From Phycisphaerales bacterium (GTDB taxonomy: Bacteria; Planctomycetota; Phycisphaerae; Phycisphaerales; UBA1924), in the NCBI GenBank assembly GCA_029260455.1, contig JAJDDF010000012.1:62001-126000 (forward strand): DNA of 64,000 bases. Direction: 5' to 3'. The position numbers and the translations under genes were made by a program. Position 1 is the first letter of the stretch, and each line of letters begins with the position of its first letter. The notes under the pieces were generated by a model. It was not told the DNA's origin, searched no databases, and worked only from the letters and a program-made list of their open reading frames with translations. This document shows, piece by piece, positions 25,202 to 32,622 of the stretch.

Positions 25202-26653
25202 ATGGCATCCTTCAAGACTGACAACTTCATTTCGTACGACATCGCGGACTGGGTGAGCAAACTTCGCTATGAAGACCTCTCGCCCAAAGCGATCGAAACC
25301 GCCAAGCTCTTCTGGTATGACTCGCTCGGCTGCGCGCTGGGCGGCAGCGCCACCGAAGACGCCGAGATTCTGCTCGCGCACCACAAGCAAATGCACGGCG
25401 ACTCTGGCGGCCCGTGCACCTGCTTCGTGACTGGTTACAAGACGAATCCCGTCGACGCCGCGTTCCTGAACAACCACATGGTCCGCGCCATGGACTACAA
25501 CGACATCTACTGGAAGGCCGACCCGTCGCACCCGTCGGACATCATCTGTGGGCCGCTGGCGCTTGCGGAACTCAAGGGCCTGTCCGGGCGCGATGTCATC
25601 CTGGGAACGATCATCGCCTACGAGATCGAGATGCGCCTGGTCGAAATTGGCCAACCCGGCGTACGCGAATACGGCTGGCACCATGCGACCCTCACCGGCT
25701 TCGCATCGCCCTTCGCCGCTGGCAAGATGCTCAACCTCTCGCGCGATCAGTTGGTTGCCGCATGCGGCATCTGCGCCTCGCGCACCGGCTCGCTCGGCGC
25801 GGTCACCGCCGGCAAACTCACGATGATGAAGAACACCGTCGATCCCTGGGCCACGCGCATGGGTGTCGAAAGCGCCATGCTCGCCGCCCGCGGCTACTCC
25901 GGCCCGGAACACATCTTCGATGGCAAAGAAGGCCTCTTCCATGTCTTTGGCCACGCGCAGCACGACGGCAAGCCCTGCGCATTCGATGCAGATGGCTTGA
26001 CGAAAGACCTGCCGCGCTCCAAGGGCGATCACTACCGCATCATTGATTGCGGCATGAAGTCCTTCCCCATCGAAGCGCTCTCGCACGCGCCGCTCAGCGC
26101 GATGATGAAGATCGTCAAGGACCACAAGATCAATCCCAACGATGTGCAGGAAATCAAAGTCGAAGTGATCGCGCGCGCGGCAGACATCCTGGGCGACCCC
26201 TCGAAGTATCGCCCGACCTCGCGCGAAACCGCCGACCACTCCCTGCCCTATTCACTTGCAGTTGGGCTGGTTGATGGCATGGTCACGCCGTTGCAATTTG
26301 ACGATGCCCGCGTGCAGGATCCGAAGCTCATTCCGATCATGGACAAGATCAAGGTCGTCGCCAACCATGACTTTGAAGCGCGCTTCCCGGAGTTCCAGCC
26401 ATCCCGCGTCACCATCACCTTGGCCAACGGCACGCAGCACGTCCAACAAGTTGATGTGCCCAAGGGCGATCCGCGCGACCCGATGACCCGCGACGAAATC
26501 AAGGTGAAATTCGATGCCCTGGGCCGCGATGTCGTCGGCCCCGAGCGCTGCAATGAACTTGGTGAAATGATCATGAGCCTCGATGAGCACGATTCACTCG
26601 CACCGCTGATGGATTCGATGACCAAACACCAAGCCATGGCTGAAACACGCTAG
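25202..26653 (+). CDS. MmgE/PrpD family protein (2-methylcitrate dehydratase-like)
   Basis: A 483-residue protein of the family that includes 2-methylcitrate dehydratase PrpD, cis-aconitate decarboxylase and iminodisuccinate epimerase. Family marks are FWYDSLGCALGG, NNHMVRAMDYND (near residue 98), the WHHATLTGFASPFAAGKML stretch, KSFPIEALSHAPL and ADHSLPYSLAVG. All proposed active-site blocks are present. It follows the dehydrogenase gene by 2 nt. No prpB or prpC is nearby, so ordinary methylcitrate metabolism is not indicated. It may dehydrate the tricarboxylic acid handled by the Lys4-type aconitase. Confidence 0.85.
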   Translation: MASFKTDNFISYDIADWVSKLRYEDLSPKAIETAKLFWYDSLGCALGGSATEDAEILLAHHKQMHGDSGGPCTCFVTGYKTNPVDAAFLNNHMVRAMDYNDIYWKADPSHPSDIICGPLALAELKGLSGRDVILGTIIAYEIEMRLVEIGQPGVREYGWHHATLTGFASPFAAGKMLNLSRDQLVAACGICASRTGSLGAVTAGKLTMMKNTVDPWATRMGVESAMLAARGYSGPEHIFDGKEGLFHVFGHAQHDGKPCAFDADGLTKDLPRSKGDHYRIIDCGMKSFPIEALSHAPLSAMMKIVKDHKINPNDVQEIKVEVIARAADILGDPSKYRPTSRETADHSLPYSLAVGLVDGMVTPLQFDDARVQDPKLIPIMDKIKVVANHDFEARFPEFQPSRVTITLANGTQHVQQVDVPKGDPRDPMTRDEIKVKFDALGRDVVGPERCNELGEMIMSLDEHDSLAPLMDSMTKHQAMAETR

Positions 26654-26716
26654 ATACCACCTGTTATTTCACAGCGAGAGCAGTCTCATTCGAGCAAGGG
26701 AATATGAACCCTACAC

Positions 26717-27505
26717 TCAAACTCGCCAATCAAAGGCTGCAACAACCGGCGCGTGATCAGAGGGCTTGGTGCCTTTGCGTTCGTTGCGGTCGACGTGGGC
26801 TTCGGTGCACATTGATGCGAGGCTTTGAGTGGCATAGATGTGATCGATGCGCATGCCGTGGTTCTTTGGAAAGCCAAGCATGCGGTAGTCCCACCAGCTG
26901 AACACCTTGCCCTCGGGATGATGCGGGCGAAAGACATCGCTCAGCCCCCACTGTTGAAACTCTGCAAGCGCAGCTCGCGTTTCCGGCTGTACATGCGGCG
27001 TATCACCAAACATCTCCAGTGAACACACATCATCATCAAAGGGTGCGATGTTGTAATCGCCGCACAATGCGACCGGTTCATCGGGCGATGCATGCTCTCG
27101 CAAATGCCTCAGTAACATCGCCATCCATTCAAGTTTGTAGGCAAAGCGATCGGGTTCGCCGGCACCATTGGGCATGTAGGCGCTGATGACGCGAACCCCA
27201 TTGATGCGTGCGCTGATGAGGCGCGCCTGGTCTTCTTCACCCTTGCCAGTGAAGCCGCGCAAGACATCACTCATTGGCGTGCGCGAAAGGAGCGCGACGC
27301 CGTTGTAGGTCTTCTGCCCCCACGCGACCGATTCATAGCCCGCAGCGGCGAGTTCTTCCTGCGGAAAGCCGCTCGTGATGGTCTTGATCTCCTGCAGGCA
27401 CACGACATCGGGGGATGTGCGATCGAGCCAATCGAGCAGGCGCTCGAGGCGGACCTTGATGGAGTTGACGTTCCACGTTGCAATAATCAGGATGGACCCT
27501 TTCAT
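26717..27505 (-). CDS. xthA: Exodeoxyribonuclease III
   Basis: A 262-residue AP endonuclease/3'-5' exonuclease for base-excision repair. Motifs of the exonuclease-endonuclease-phosphatase fold are complete: ATWNVNSIKVRL, LQEIKT (metal glutamate), CGDYNIAP, SWWDYRMLGF, MRIDHIY and the final SDHAPVVA histidine. Length is normal. The gene is divergent from the GH31 gene, with a 54-nt shared gap, and convergent with the PrpD gene. Confidence 0.95.
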   Translation of the reverse strand: MKGSILIIATWNVNSIKVRLERLLDWLDRTSPDVVCLQEIKTITSGFPQEELAAAGYESVAWGQKTYNGVALLSRTPMSDVLRGFTGKGEEDQARLISARINGVRVISAYMPNGAGEPDRFAYKLEWMAMLLRHLREHASPDEPVALCGDYNIAPFDDDVCSLEMFGDTPHVQPETRAALAEFQQWGLSDVFRPHHPEGKVFSWWDYRMLGFPKNHGMRIDHIYATQSLASMCTEAHVDRNERKGTKPSDHAPVVAAFDWRV

Positions 27506-27559
27506 GAACAGTTGCGGTCAAGAGAATCGTGGGCGTTGAGCCGATGATAGCGATCCCCG

Positions 27560-29731
27560 ATGCGCAGTCCCTCCCAAGCCGCGTTTTCCTATCGATTGCA
27601 CCATCGCGTGCTGGTGGCGATCGGTCTGGGCGGACGGATTTCGAAGTACGTGCCGCACAAGGCGCAGGATGTTGGCGATGACATCATTCGGCTCGTGCCG
27701 CAGGGCGTATCTGGTGATGCACTGCGGGGCTCACTCGCGCTGGCACAGCCTCGCCCAGCGCTTGCAACGAAACACATCGGCGATGTCATGAGCACTCAGT
27801 TTGCTCGGCTTATGTCCGGGCATCAAGAAGCGAAGGTGCATGTTGATGCCGGTACGGATTTGTATGGCACCGGTGAATGCGCAGGGCCCTTGCATCGCAA
27901 TGATAAAGTGACTGTCTGCTGGAATACCGATGCGCCGGGGTACACAGACACATCGCCAAGTCTGTATCAAAGCCATCCCTGGGTGCTTGGGGTGCGCGAT
28001 GATGGCAGTGCGTTTGGCGTGCTTGCGGACACGACATGGCGATGTGAGATTGATTTGCGCGATGGGATTGCGTTTCGCGCTGATGGACCGCCCTTTGCCG
28101 TGTATGTGCTTGAGGGGGCAACGCCGCAAGATGTGGTGAAGCAGCTTGCAGCACTGACGGGGTATATGTCTATGCCGCCGCGCTGGGCGCTTGGGTATCA
28201 CCAGTGCCGGTTTTCGTATACGCCTGCGCAGCGGGTGCTTGAAGTGGCCCAGGAGTTTCGTGAGCGAAAGATTCCGTGCGATGTCATCTGGATGGACATT
28301 GATTACATGGATGAATATCGCATTTTTACCTTTGATCCCAAGGGTTTTTCTGACCCGAAGAATTTGAGTGATGGGCTGCACGAACTTGGGTTTCATGGCG
28401 TGTGGATGATTGATCCGGCACCGAAAGCCAGCGCCGGATACGACATATATGATGATGCACTCGATGGCGGACATGTGATCATGAGTCCCAGCGGCGCCCC
28501 CGCGTTTGGAAATGTCTGGCCAGGCAAGTGTGTCTTTCCAGATTTTACGCAGGTAAAAACGCAGCGCTGGTGGGCGAGGCAGTATCAGCAGATGGTCGAT
28601 GTCGGCGTCGATGGCGTGTGGAACGATATGAATGAACCGGCAGTGTTTGATCGAAAAAGCAAAACACTGAGTCCATTTGCCAAACACCAGGGCGATAATG
28701 ATCTGCCGCCGGGGCCGCATGCGAAATATCACAATGTGTACGGCATGCTCATGGCGCGCGCCACGCGCAAGGGCATGTTGGCAGCGGCCCCTCAGGTGCG
28801 ACCGTTCGTCCTGACGCGCGCTAGCTACATCGGTGGACATCGTGATGCGGCGACATGGACCGGTGACAATCGCGCCACAGAAGATGATCTGAAGTGGTCG
28901 ATCTCCATGGCATTGAACCTTGGATTGTCGGGGCAACCCTTTGTCGGGCCTGATATTGGCGGGTTTCTTGAAGAGGGTTCGGCGGATTTGTTTGCGCGAT
29001 GGATGGGTGTTGGAACATTATTGCCCTTTGCGCGTGGGCATACTGATACCAAGAACATCGACAAAGAGCCTTGGGCGTTTGCTGCCGACACCGAGGCGAC
29101 ATGCAAGGCGGCGCTCGAACGGCGTTATCGCTTGCTGCCCTACCTCTACACATTGTTTCGCGAGGCGGCGACGAGCGGACTGCCGATTGTGCGGCCACTG
29201 TTCTTTGCAGATCCGAGCGACCGCGCCCTGCGGCGCGAAGACCGCGCGTTTCTTCTTGGCGCTGACATCATGGTCACGCCCGATGTTGAGAACATCGAAT
29301 TCGATCCGCCACCACGACCCAAGGGGATCTGGCGACCGCTGCTCGTGATCGATGAAGATTCAAGTGCAGCGCTACCGATGCTTGATATCCGCGGCGGGGC
29401 GATTGTGCCGATCGGCCCGGTGATGCAGCACACAGGCGAACGCGAGCTTGATGAATTGATGTTGATCGTGAGCCTCGATGAGGTGGGGGCTGGGACTGGG
29501 ATGCTCTATGAAGATGACGGCGATGGCTTTGCCTACCGTGAAGGTCGGTATCGCCTCACGCGGTTTGATGCCAAGCGCGTGCGCGGCACTGTCAAGGTGA
29601 ATGCGACGGCGGTGGATGGGCATTTCACGCCGAGGTGGGACCGGGTGCGGGTGATTGTGCTCGATGAGGAAGGCGAAGCGGTTGGCGATACGACCGGGCC
29701 CCTACCCATGCAGGTGGATGTGGGCGGCTAG
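27560..29731 (+). CDS. Alpha-glucosidase, glycoside hydrolase family 31
   Basis: A 723-residue GH31 enzyme that releases glucose from the non-reducing ends of alpha-glucosides. The catalytic nucleophile is the aspartate of GVWNDMNEPAVF; the acid/base aspartate is in ATWTGDNRATEDDL. Upstream is the substrate-binding stretch WALGYHQCRFSY and IWMDIDYMDEY. The N-terminal beta domain and C-terminal beta domain (IEFDPPPRPKG to the end) are present. No signal peptide is evident, so it is probably cytoplasmic, for maltose or glycogen breakdown. The next gene starts 30 nt downstream. Confidence 0.93.
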   Translation: MRSPSQAAFSYRLHHRVLVAIGLGGRISKYVPHKAQDVGDDIIRLVPQGVSGDALRGSLALAQPRPALATKHIGDVMSTQFARLMSGHQEAKVHVDAGTDLYGTGECAGPLHRNDKVTVCWNTDAPGYTDTSPSLYQSHPWVLGVRDDGSAFGVLADTTWRCEIDLRDGIAFRADGPPFAVYVLEGATPQDVVKQLAALTGYMSMPPRWALGYHQCRFSYTPAQRVLEVAQEFRERKIPCDVIWMDIDYMDEYRIFTFDPKGFSDPKNLSDGLHELGFHGVWMIDPAPKASAGYDIYDDALDGGHVIMSPSGAPAFGNVWPGKCVFPDFTQVKTQRWWARQYQQMVDVGVDGVWNDMNEPAVFDRKSKTLSPFAKHQGDNDLPPGPHAKYHNVYGMLMARATRKGMLAAAPQVRPFVLTRASYIGGHRDAATWTGDNRATEDDLKWSISMALNLGLSGQPFVGPDIGGFLEEGSADLFARWMGVGTLLPFARGHTDTKNIDKEPWAFAADTEATCKAALERRYRLLPYLYTLFREAATSGLPIVRPLFFADPSDRALRREDRAFLLGADIMVTPDVENIEFDPPPRPKGIWRPLLVIDEDSSAALPMLDIRGGAIVPIGPVMQHTGERELDELMLIVSLDEVGAGTGMLYEDDGDGFAYREGRYRLTRFDAKRVRGTVKVNATAVDGHFTPRWDRVRVIVLDEEGEAVGDTTGPLPMQVDVGG

Positions 29732-29760
29732 AATGACGCGACACGGAGGCGATGATCAAT

Positions 29761-30057
29761 ATGCCGATTTATGTATACGAAGTGATCGACAAGAATGACG
29801 AAGGCACAGGCGAAGTGTTCGAGGTCGTGCAGACGATGAGCGATGCCGCACTCACAGAACATCCGGAGACGGGTGCGCCGGTGCGGCGTGTGATTCAACC
29901 GCCCAACATCGGTGGCAAGTGGTCGGACCGTGCGATGGGGCGCGTGGTGCATGATGATCGCAAGCTGGCGGCGGCGGGATTGACGAAATACGTCAAGACT
30001 GAAACGGGCAAGTATGAAAAGGCGGCGGGGACGGGGCCGGATCACATCGGGACGTGA
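29761..30057 (+). CDS. FmdB-like small protein lacking the zinc-ribbon cysteines
   Basis: A 98-residue protein that begins MPIYVYEVI like FmdB-family regulatory proteins and has PVRRVIQPPNIGG where FmdB proteins have the second half of the ribbon. No cysteine remains, so zinc binding is lost. GGAGG at 29745-29749 is 11 bases from ATG 29761 but only two from ATG 29752, which decides the start. It may be co-transcribed with the GH31 gene. Confidence 0.65.
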   Translation: MPIYVYEVIDKNDEGTGEVFEVVQTMSDAALTEHPETGAPVRRVIQPPNIGGKWSDRAMGRVVHDDRKLAAAGLTKYVKTETGKYEKAAGTGPDHIGT

Positions 30058-30067
30058 AGAAAGAAAA

Positions 30068-30174
30068 TTCACCACAGAGAGCGCTGAGTTCACAGAGGAA
30101 TCCGAGCGAAGAAGGCCCCTCACCCGACTCGCCTTCGGCGAGCCACCCTCTCCCCGCACGCGGGGCGAGGGAGC
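30068..30174. repeat. Two intergenic repeats upstream of comB
   Basis: A CCACAGAGAGCGCTGAGTTC block (30071-30097) resembles 43292-43327 in opposite orientation. It is followed by a full CCCCTCACCC...GAGGGAGC element (30116-30174). The end of this element, GGGAGCAGGA, provides the only ribosome-binding-like sequence for the comB TTG start at 30187. Confidence 0.75.
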
Positions 30175-30186
30175 AGGAATAACACA

Positions 30187-30984
30187 TTGACGTTGCGACT
30201 CTTTGCCCATGCCCGCCCAGCAGATGTGCTGCCCGAGACATTCATCGGTGCGACCGTCGTTGTGATTGATGTGCTGCGCGCCACGACCACCATGGCAACG
30301 GCGCTCGCCAATGACGCTCGCGAAATCGTTGCATGTGCAAGTATCGACCAAGCAAGGGAGAAGGCTGCTGAGCTGCAACGGGCGGCCCGGCTTGCTTGCC
30401 AAGCCGGGAATCAGAGCGATGTGAAGTGCGATGACATGATCCTCACCGGCGGCGAGCGCAAGGGCGTGAGGATCGACGGCTTTGATCTCGGCAACTCGCC
30501 CAAGGACTACACGCCGCAGCGCATCGGCGGCAAAACAATCGTCTTTACGACGACCAATGGCACCGTTGCCCTGCATCATGCGCACCGGGCAAAGCGCGTA
30601 TTGATTGGTGCGCTGGTGAATCGGGCCGCAGTTGCGCACGAGATTGCACAATTTTCCGGCGAGGTTCACCTGCTCTGCGCGGGCACAGGCGGTCAACCGT
30701 CAGTTGATGATTGCATCACCGCGGGCGCGATTGCGGATGCCGTTGCCGAAGCGCACGACGGCATTGTGCTCGACGACACGGCAGCGCTGTATCGAACTGC
30801 GTGGCGCAGTGTGAGTGATGTTGCAGAAACCCTTCGCAACTCTGCCGCTGGACGAAACTTACTTGATGTTTGCCTTGATGGTGATATTGAATCCTGCGTG
30901 AGAATTGACACCTTGACCATCGTCGGCGAGATGCGGGGCGGGCGGGTTACGCCCACCGCTGCAACCCGTACAATCTCCCTATGA
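30187..30984 (+). CDS. comB: 2-phosphosulfolactate phosphatase-like protein (ComB)
   Basis: A 265-residue ComB-family phosphatase. In methanogens the enzyme takes phosphate off 2-phosphosulfolactate in coenzyme M synthesis; in other bacteria the family has an undefined acid phosphatase role. Motifs are VVVIDVLRATTTMATAL near residue 25, GERKGVRIDGFDLGNSP near 95, IVFTTTNGT near 118 and LLCAGTGGQPSVDDCITAG near 163. The start is TTG at 30187. Residues about 66-80 (ARLACQAGNQSDVK) are encoded by an intergenic palindromic repeat in frame, and the C-terminal GGRVTPTA by a sequence like the GGCGGGCGGG...GCCCACC family. The last 4 nt overlap thiS. Confidence 0.82.
   Translation: MTLRLFAHARPADVLPETFIGATVVVIDVLRATTTMATALANDAREIVACASIDQAREKAAELQRAARLACQAGNQSDVKCDDMILTGGERKGVRIDGFDLGNSPKDYTPQRIGGKTIVFTTTNGTVALHHAHRAKRVLIGALVNRAAVAHEIAQFSGEVHLLCAGTGGQPSVDDCITAGAIADAVAEAHDGIVLDDTAALYRTAWRSVSDVAETLRNSAAGRNLLDVCLDGDIESCVRIDTLTIVGEMRGGRVTPTAATRTISL
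30386..30408. repeat. Palindromic intergenic-type repeat in frame inside comB
   Basis: CCCGGCTTG/CAAGCCGGG with loop CTTGC, flanked by GGCGG and by a GATGTGAAG tail at 30419-30427. The same stem, loop and GATGTGAAG tail occur at 1022-1060 between genes. Confidence 0.85.
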
Positions 30985-31181
30985 CCGTCATTCTCAATGG
31001 CACGCCGACGGACCTGCCCGACGGCGCAACGGTGCACGAGCTGCTCGAGTTGAATGAACTTGCAGCGCGGCCTTGCGCGGTGGAAGTGAATCGGGCGCTG
31101 GTGCCAAAGCGGTCGCACGAGGCACACATTTTGTGCGATGGTGATGCGATTGAAGTAGTCACATTGGTTGGTGGCGGGTAA
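30981..31181 (+). CDS. thiS: Sulfur carrier protein ThiS
   Basis: A 66-residue ubiquitin-like sulfur carrier for thiazole synthesis. It starts [18 protein letters not shown] and ends in the obligatory Gly-Gly (TLVGGG), which is adenylated and thiocarboxylated. It overlaps comB by ATGA and is followed by thiG with a GGAG site spanning its stop, so the three are coupled. Confidence 0.93.
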   Translation: MTVILNGTPTDLPDGATVHELLELNELAARPCAVEVNRALVPKRSHEAHILCDGDAIEVVTLVGGG

Positions 31182-31191
31182 GGAGAAACGA

Positions 31192-32070
31192 ATGAGCAGC
31201 ACAGTACAGGGCGAAATTGAGGCGAAACACATCGGCGAATGTGAACCGGGCCTCTCGCCACTCGTCATTGGCGGACGCACCATTGCAAGCCGCCTGATTG
31301 TTGGCACTGGCAAGTACTCAAATTATGAAACGATGGGGACAGCACTTGATGCTTCGGGCGCAGATGTGGTCACGGTTGCGGTGCGGCGAGAGCGGTTGGT
31401 CAATGAGCGCGGCGAATCGCTGCTTGATCACATTGACCTGTCGCGGTACATGATTTTGCCCAATACCGCCGGGTGTTTCAGCGCCGATGATGCGGTGCGC
31501 GTGTCGCTGCTTGGGCGCGATTTGCTCGAACAACTTGGCAACGCTGGTGCAAGCTGGGTGAAGCTCGAAGTGCTGGGCGACAAGAAAACACTGCTGCCAG
31601 ACCCCGCTGCGACGATCGAAGCAACAAAGCGCCTCGTTGCGGAGGGCTTCGATGTGCTTGCGTATTCGAGTGATGATCCGATTGCGTCGCTGCGCATCAA
31701 AGAGGCGGGTGCGATGAGCGTGATGCCTGCGGGTTCACCGATTGGTTCTGGGATGGGGGTTTTGAATGCCAATAACATTGCGCTGTGTCTGGAACTGCTC
31801 AAGGAAAACGATGCGGATTATCCGGTGATTGTCGATGCCGGTGTAGGAGCCGCATCGGACGTGTCGCGGGCGATGGAACTCGGCGCCGATGGCGTCTTGC
31901 TCAATACTGCGATCGCACACGCCAAGCAACCGATCATGATGGCCCATGCGATGCGCAAGGCGTGTCAGTCAGGACGGCAAAGTTATCTGGCCGGTCGTAT
32001 TCCCAGACGCAAGTATGCAACCGCCTCCTCGCCCTTTGACGGCGTGATATCCCACATTCCGGGTGAGTAG
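31192..32070 (+). CDS. thiG: Thiazole synthase ThiG
   Basis: A 292-residue TIM-barrel enzyme that builds the thiazole phosphate of thiamine from deoxyxylulose phosphate, dehydroglycine or glycine imine and ThiS-thiocarboxylate. The Schiff-base lysine is in [10 protein letters not shown] near residue 118; the [11 protein letters not shown] start of the core and the phosphate-binding [20 protein letters not shown] are intact. The N terminus has about 25 extra residues before the core. ATG 31192 follows AAGGAG. Other thi genes are not in the window. Confidence 0.93.
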   Translation: MSSTVQGEIEAKHIGECEPGLSPLVIGGRTIASRLIVGTGKYSNYETMGTALDASGADVVTVAVRRERLVNERGESLLDHIDLSRYMILPNTAGCFSADDAVRVSLLGRDLLEQLGNAGASWVKLEVLGDKKTLLPDPAATIEATKRLVAEGFDVLAYSSDDPIASLRIKEAGAMSVMPAGSPIGSGMGVLNANNIALCLELLKENDADYPVIVDAGVGAASDVSRAMELGADGVLLNTAIAHAKQPIMMAHAMRKACQSGRQSYLAGRIPRRKYATASSPFDGVISHIPGE

Positions 32071-32104
32071 CCTGAACGGATGCTCCCGGGTGGTCGATAA
32101 GCAC

Positions 32105-32608
32105 ATGATGCCCCACGATCCCAGACCGCTAGTGCTATTTGTCTGCCCCGGTAATGGGTGTCGAAGCCCCATGGCCGAGGGGTTTACCAATGCCATTCTC
32201 GGCACGACGGTGCGCGGCGCATCAGCAGGTCTTGATCTCAAGGAACTCAATGCGCTTGCAGTGCGCGTGATGGGTGAAGTCGGCGTAGACATTTTCGAGC
32301 ACGAACCGCGCACGATTGATTTTGCACTGCCACCCGAAGATGAAACACCTGCCCTAGTGATCACCATGTGCAGTCAGGCCTCTGAAAGTTGCCCGGACCT
32401 GCCCGCTGAAACCGCGTGCCACAACGTCGAGTTTGACGACCCGCCGTCGCTGGCGGCACAAGCCGGCGCGCTGACGGAAGATCACGCGATCTCCTACTAC
32501 CACAAGGTGCGCGACCAGATCGCGGCGTTCGTCGAGAACGAACTGCCGGGGCTGATCGAGACACTGGTGACGGATATCAAAGACCAGGGCGGCAAGAACG
32601 CGGCGTAA
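32105..32608 (+). CDS. Low-molecular-weight phosphotyrosine phosphatase / ArsC-like protein
   Basis: A 167-residue protein with the P-loop FVCPGNGCRSPMAEGF near residues 11-26 (Cx5R active site), ITMCSQASESCPDLP, and EFDDPPSLA. These fit the LMW phosphatase fold, including thioredoxin-coupled arsenate reductases, which use extra cysteines such as those in MCSQASESC. Substrate is not determined. ATG 32105 gives a start just before PLVLFVCPGN; a GTG at 32063 overlapping thiG is also in frame. It is convergent with the NTPase gene, 14 nt away. Confidence 0.78.
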   Translation: MMPHDPRPLVLFVCPGNGCRSPMAEGFTNAILGTTVRGASAGLDLKELNALAVRVMGEVGVDIFEHEPRTIDFALPPEDETPALVITMCSQASESCPDLPAETACHNVEFDDPPSLAAQAGALTEDHAISYYHKVRDQIAAFVENELPGLIETLVTDIKDQGGKNAA

Positions 32609-32622
32609 GACGATCCCAGCAA

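Noticed and set aside
25202-26653. Methylcitrate cycle locus
   Set aside because: Only the PrpD-family gene is present; no methylcitrate synthase, methylisocitrate lyase or propionyl-CoA gene is nearby.
27731-28936. 401-codon frame antisense to the GH31 gene
   Set aside because: The GH31 frame contains intact catalytic motifs; the antisense product is of random composition.
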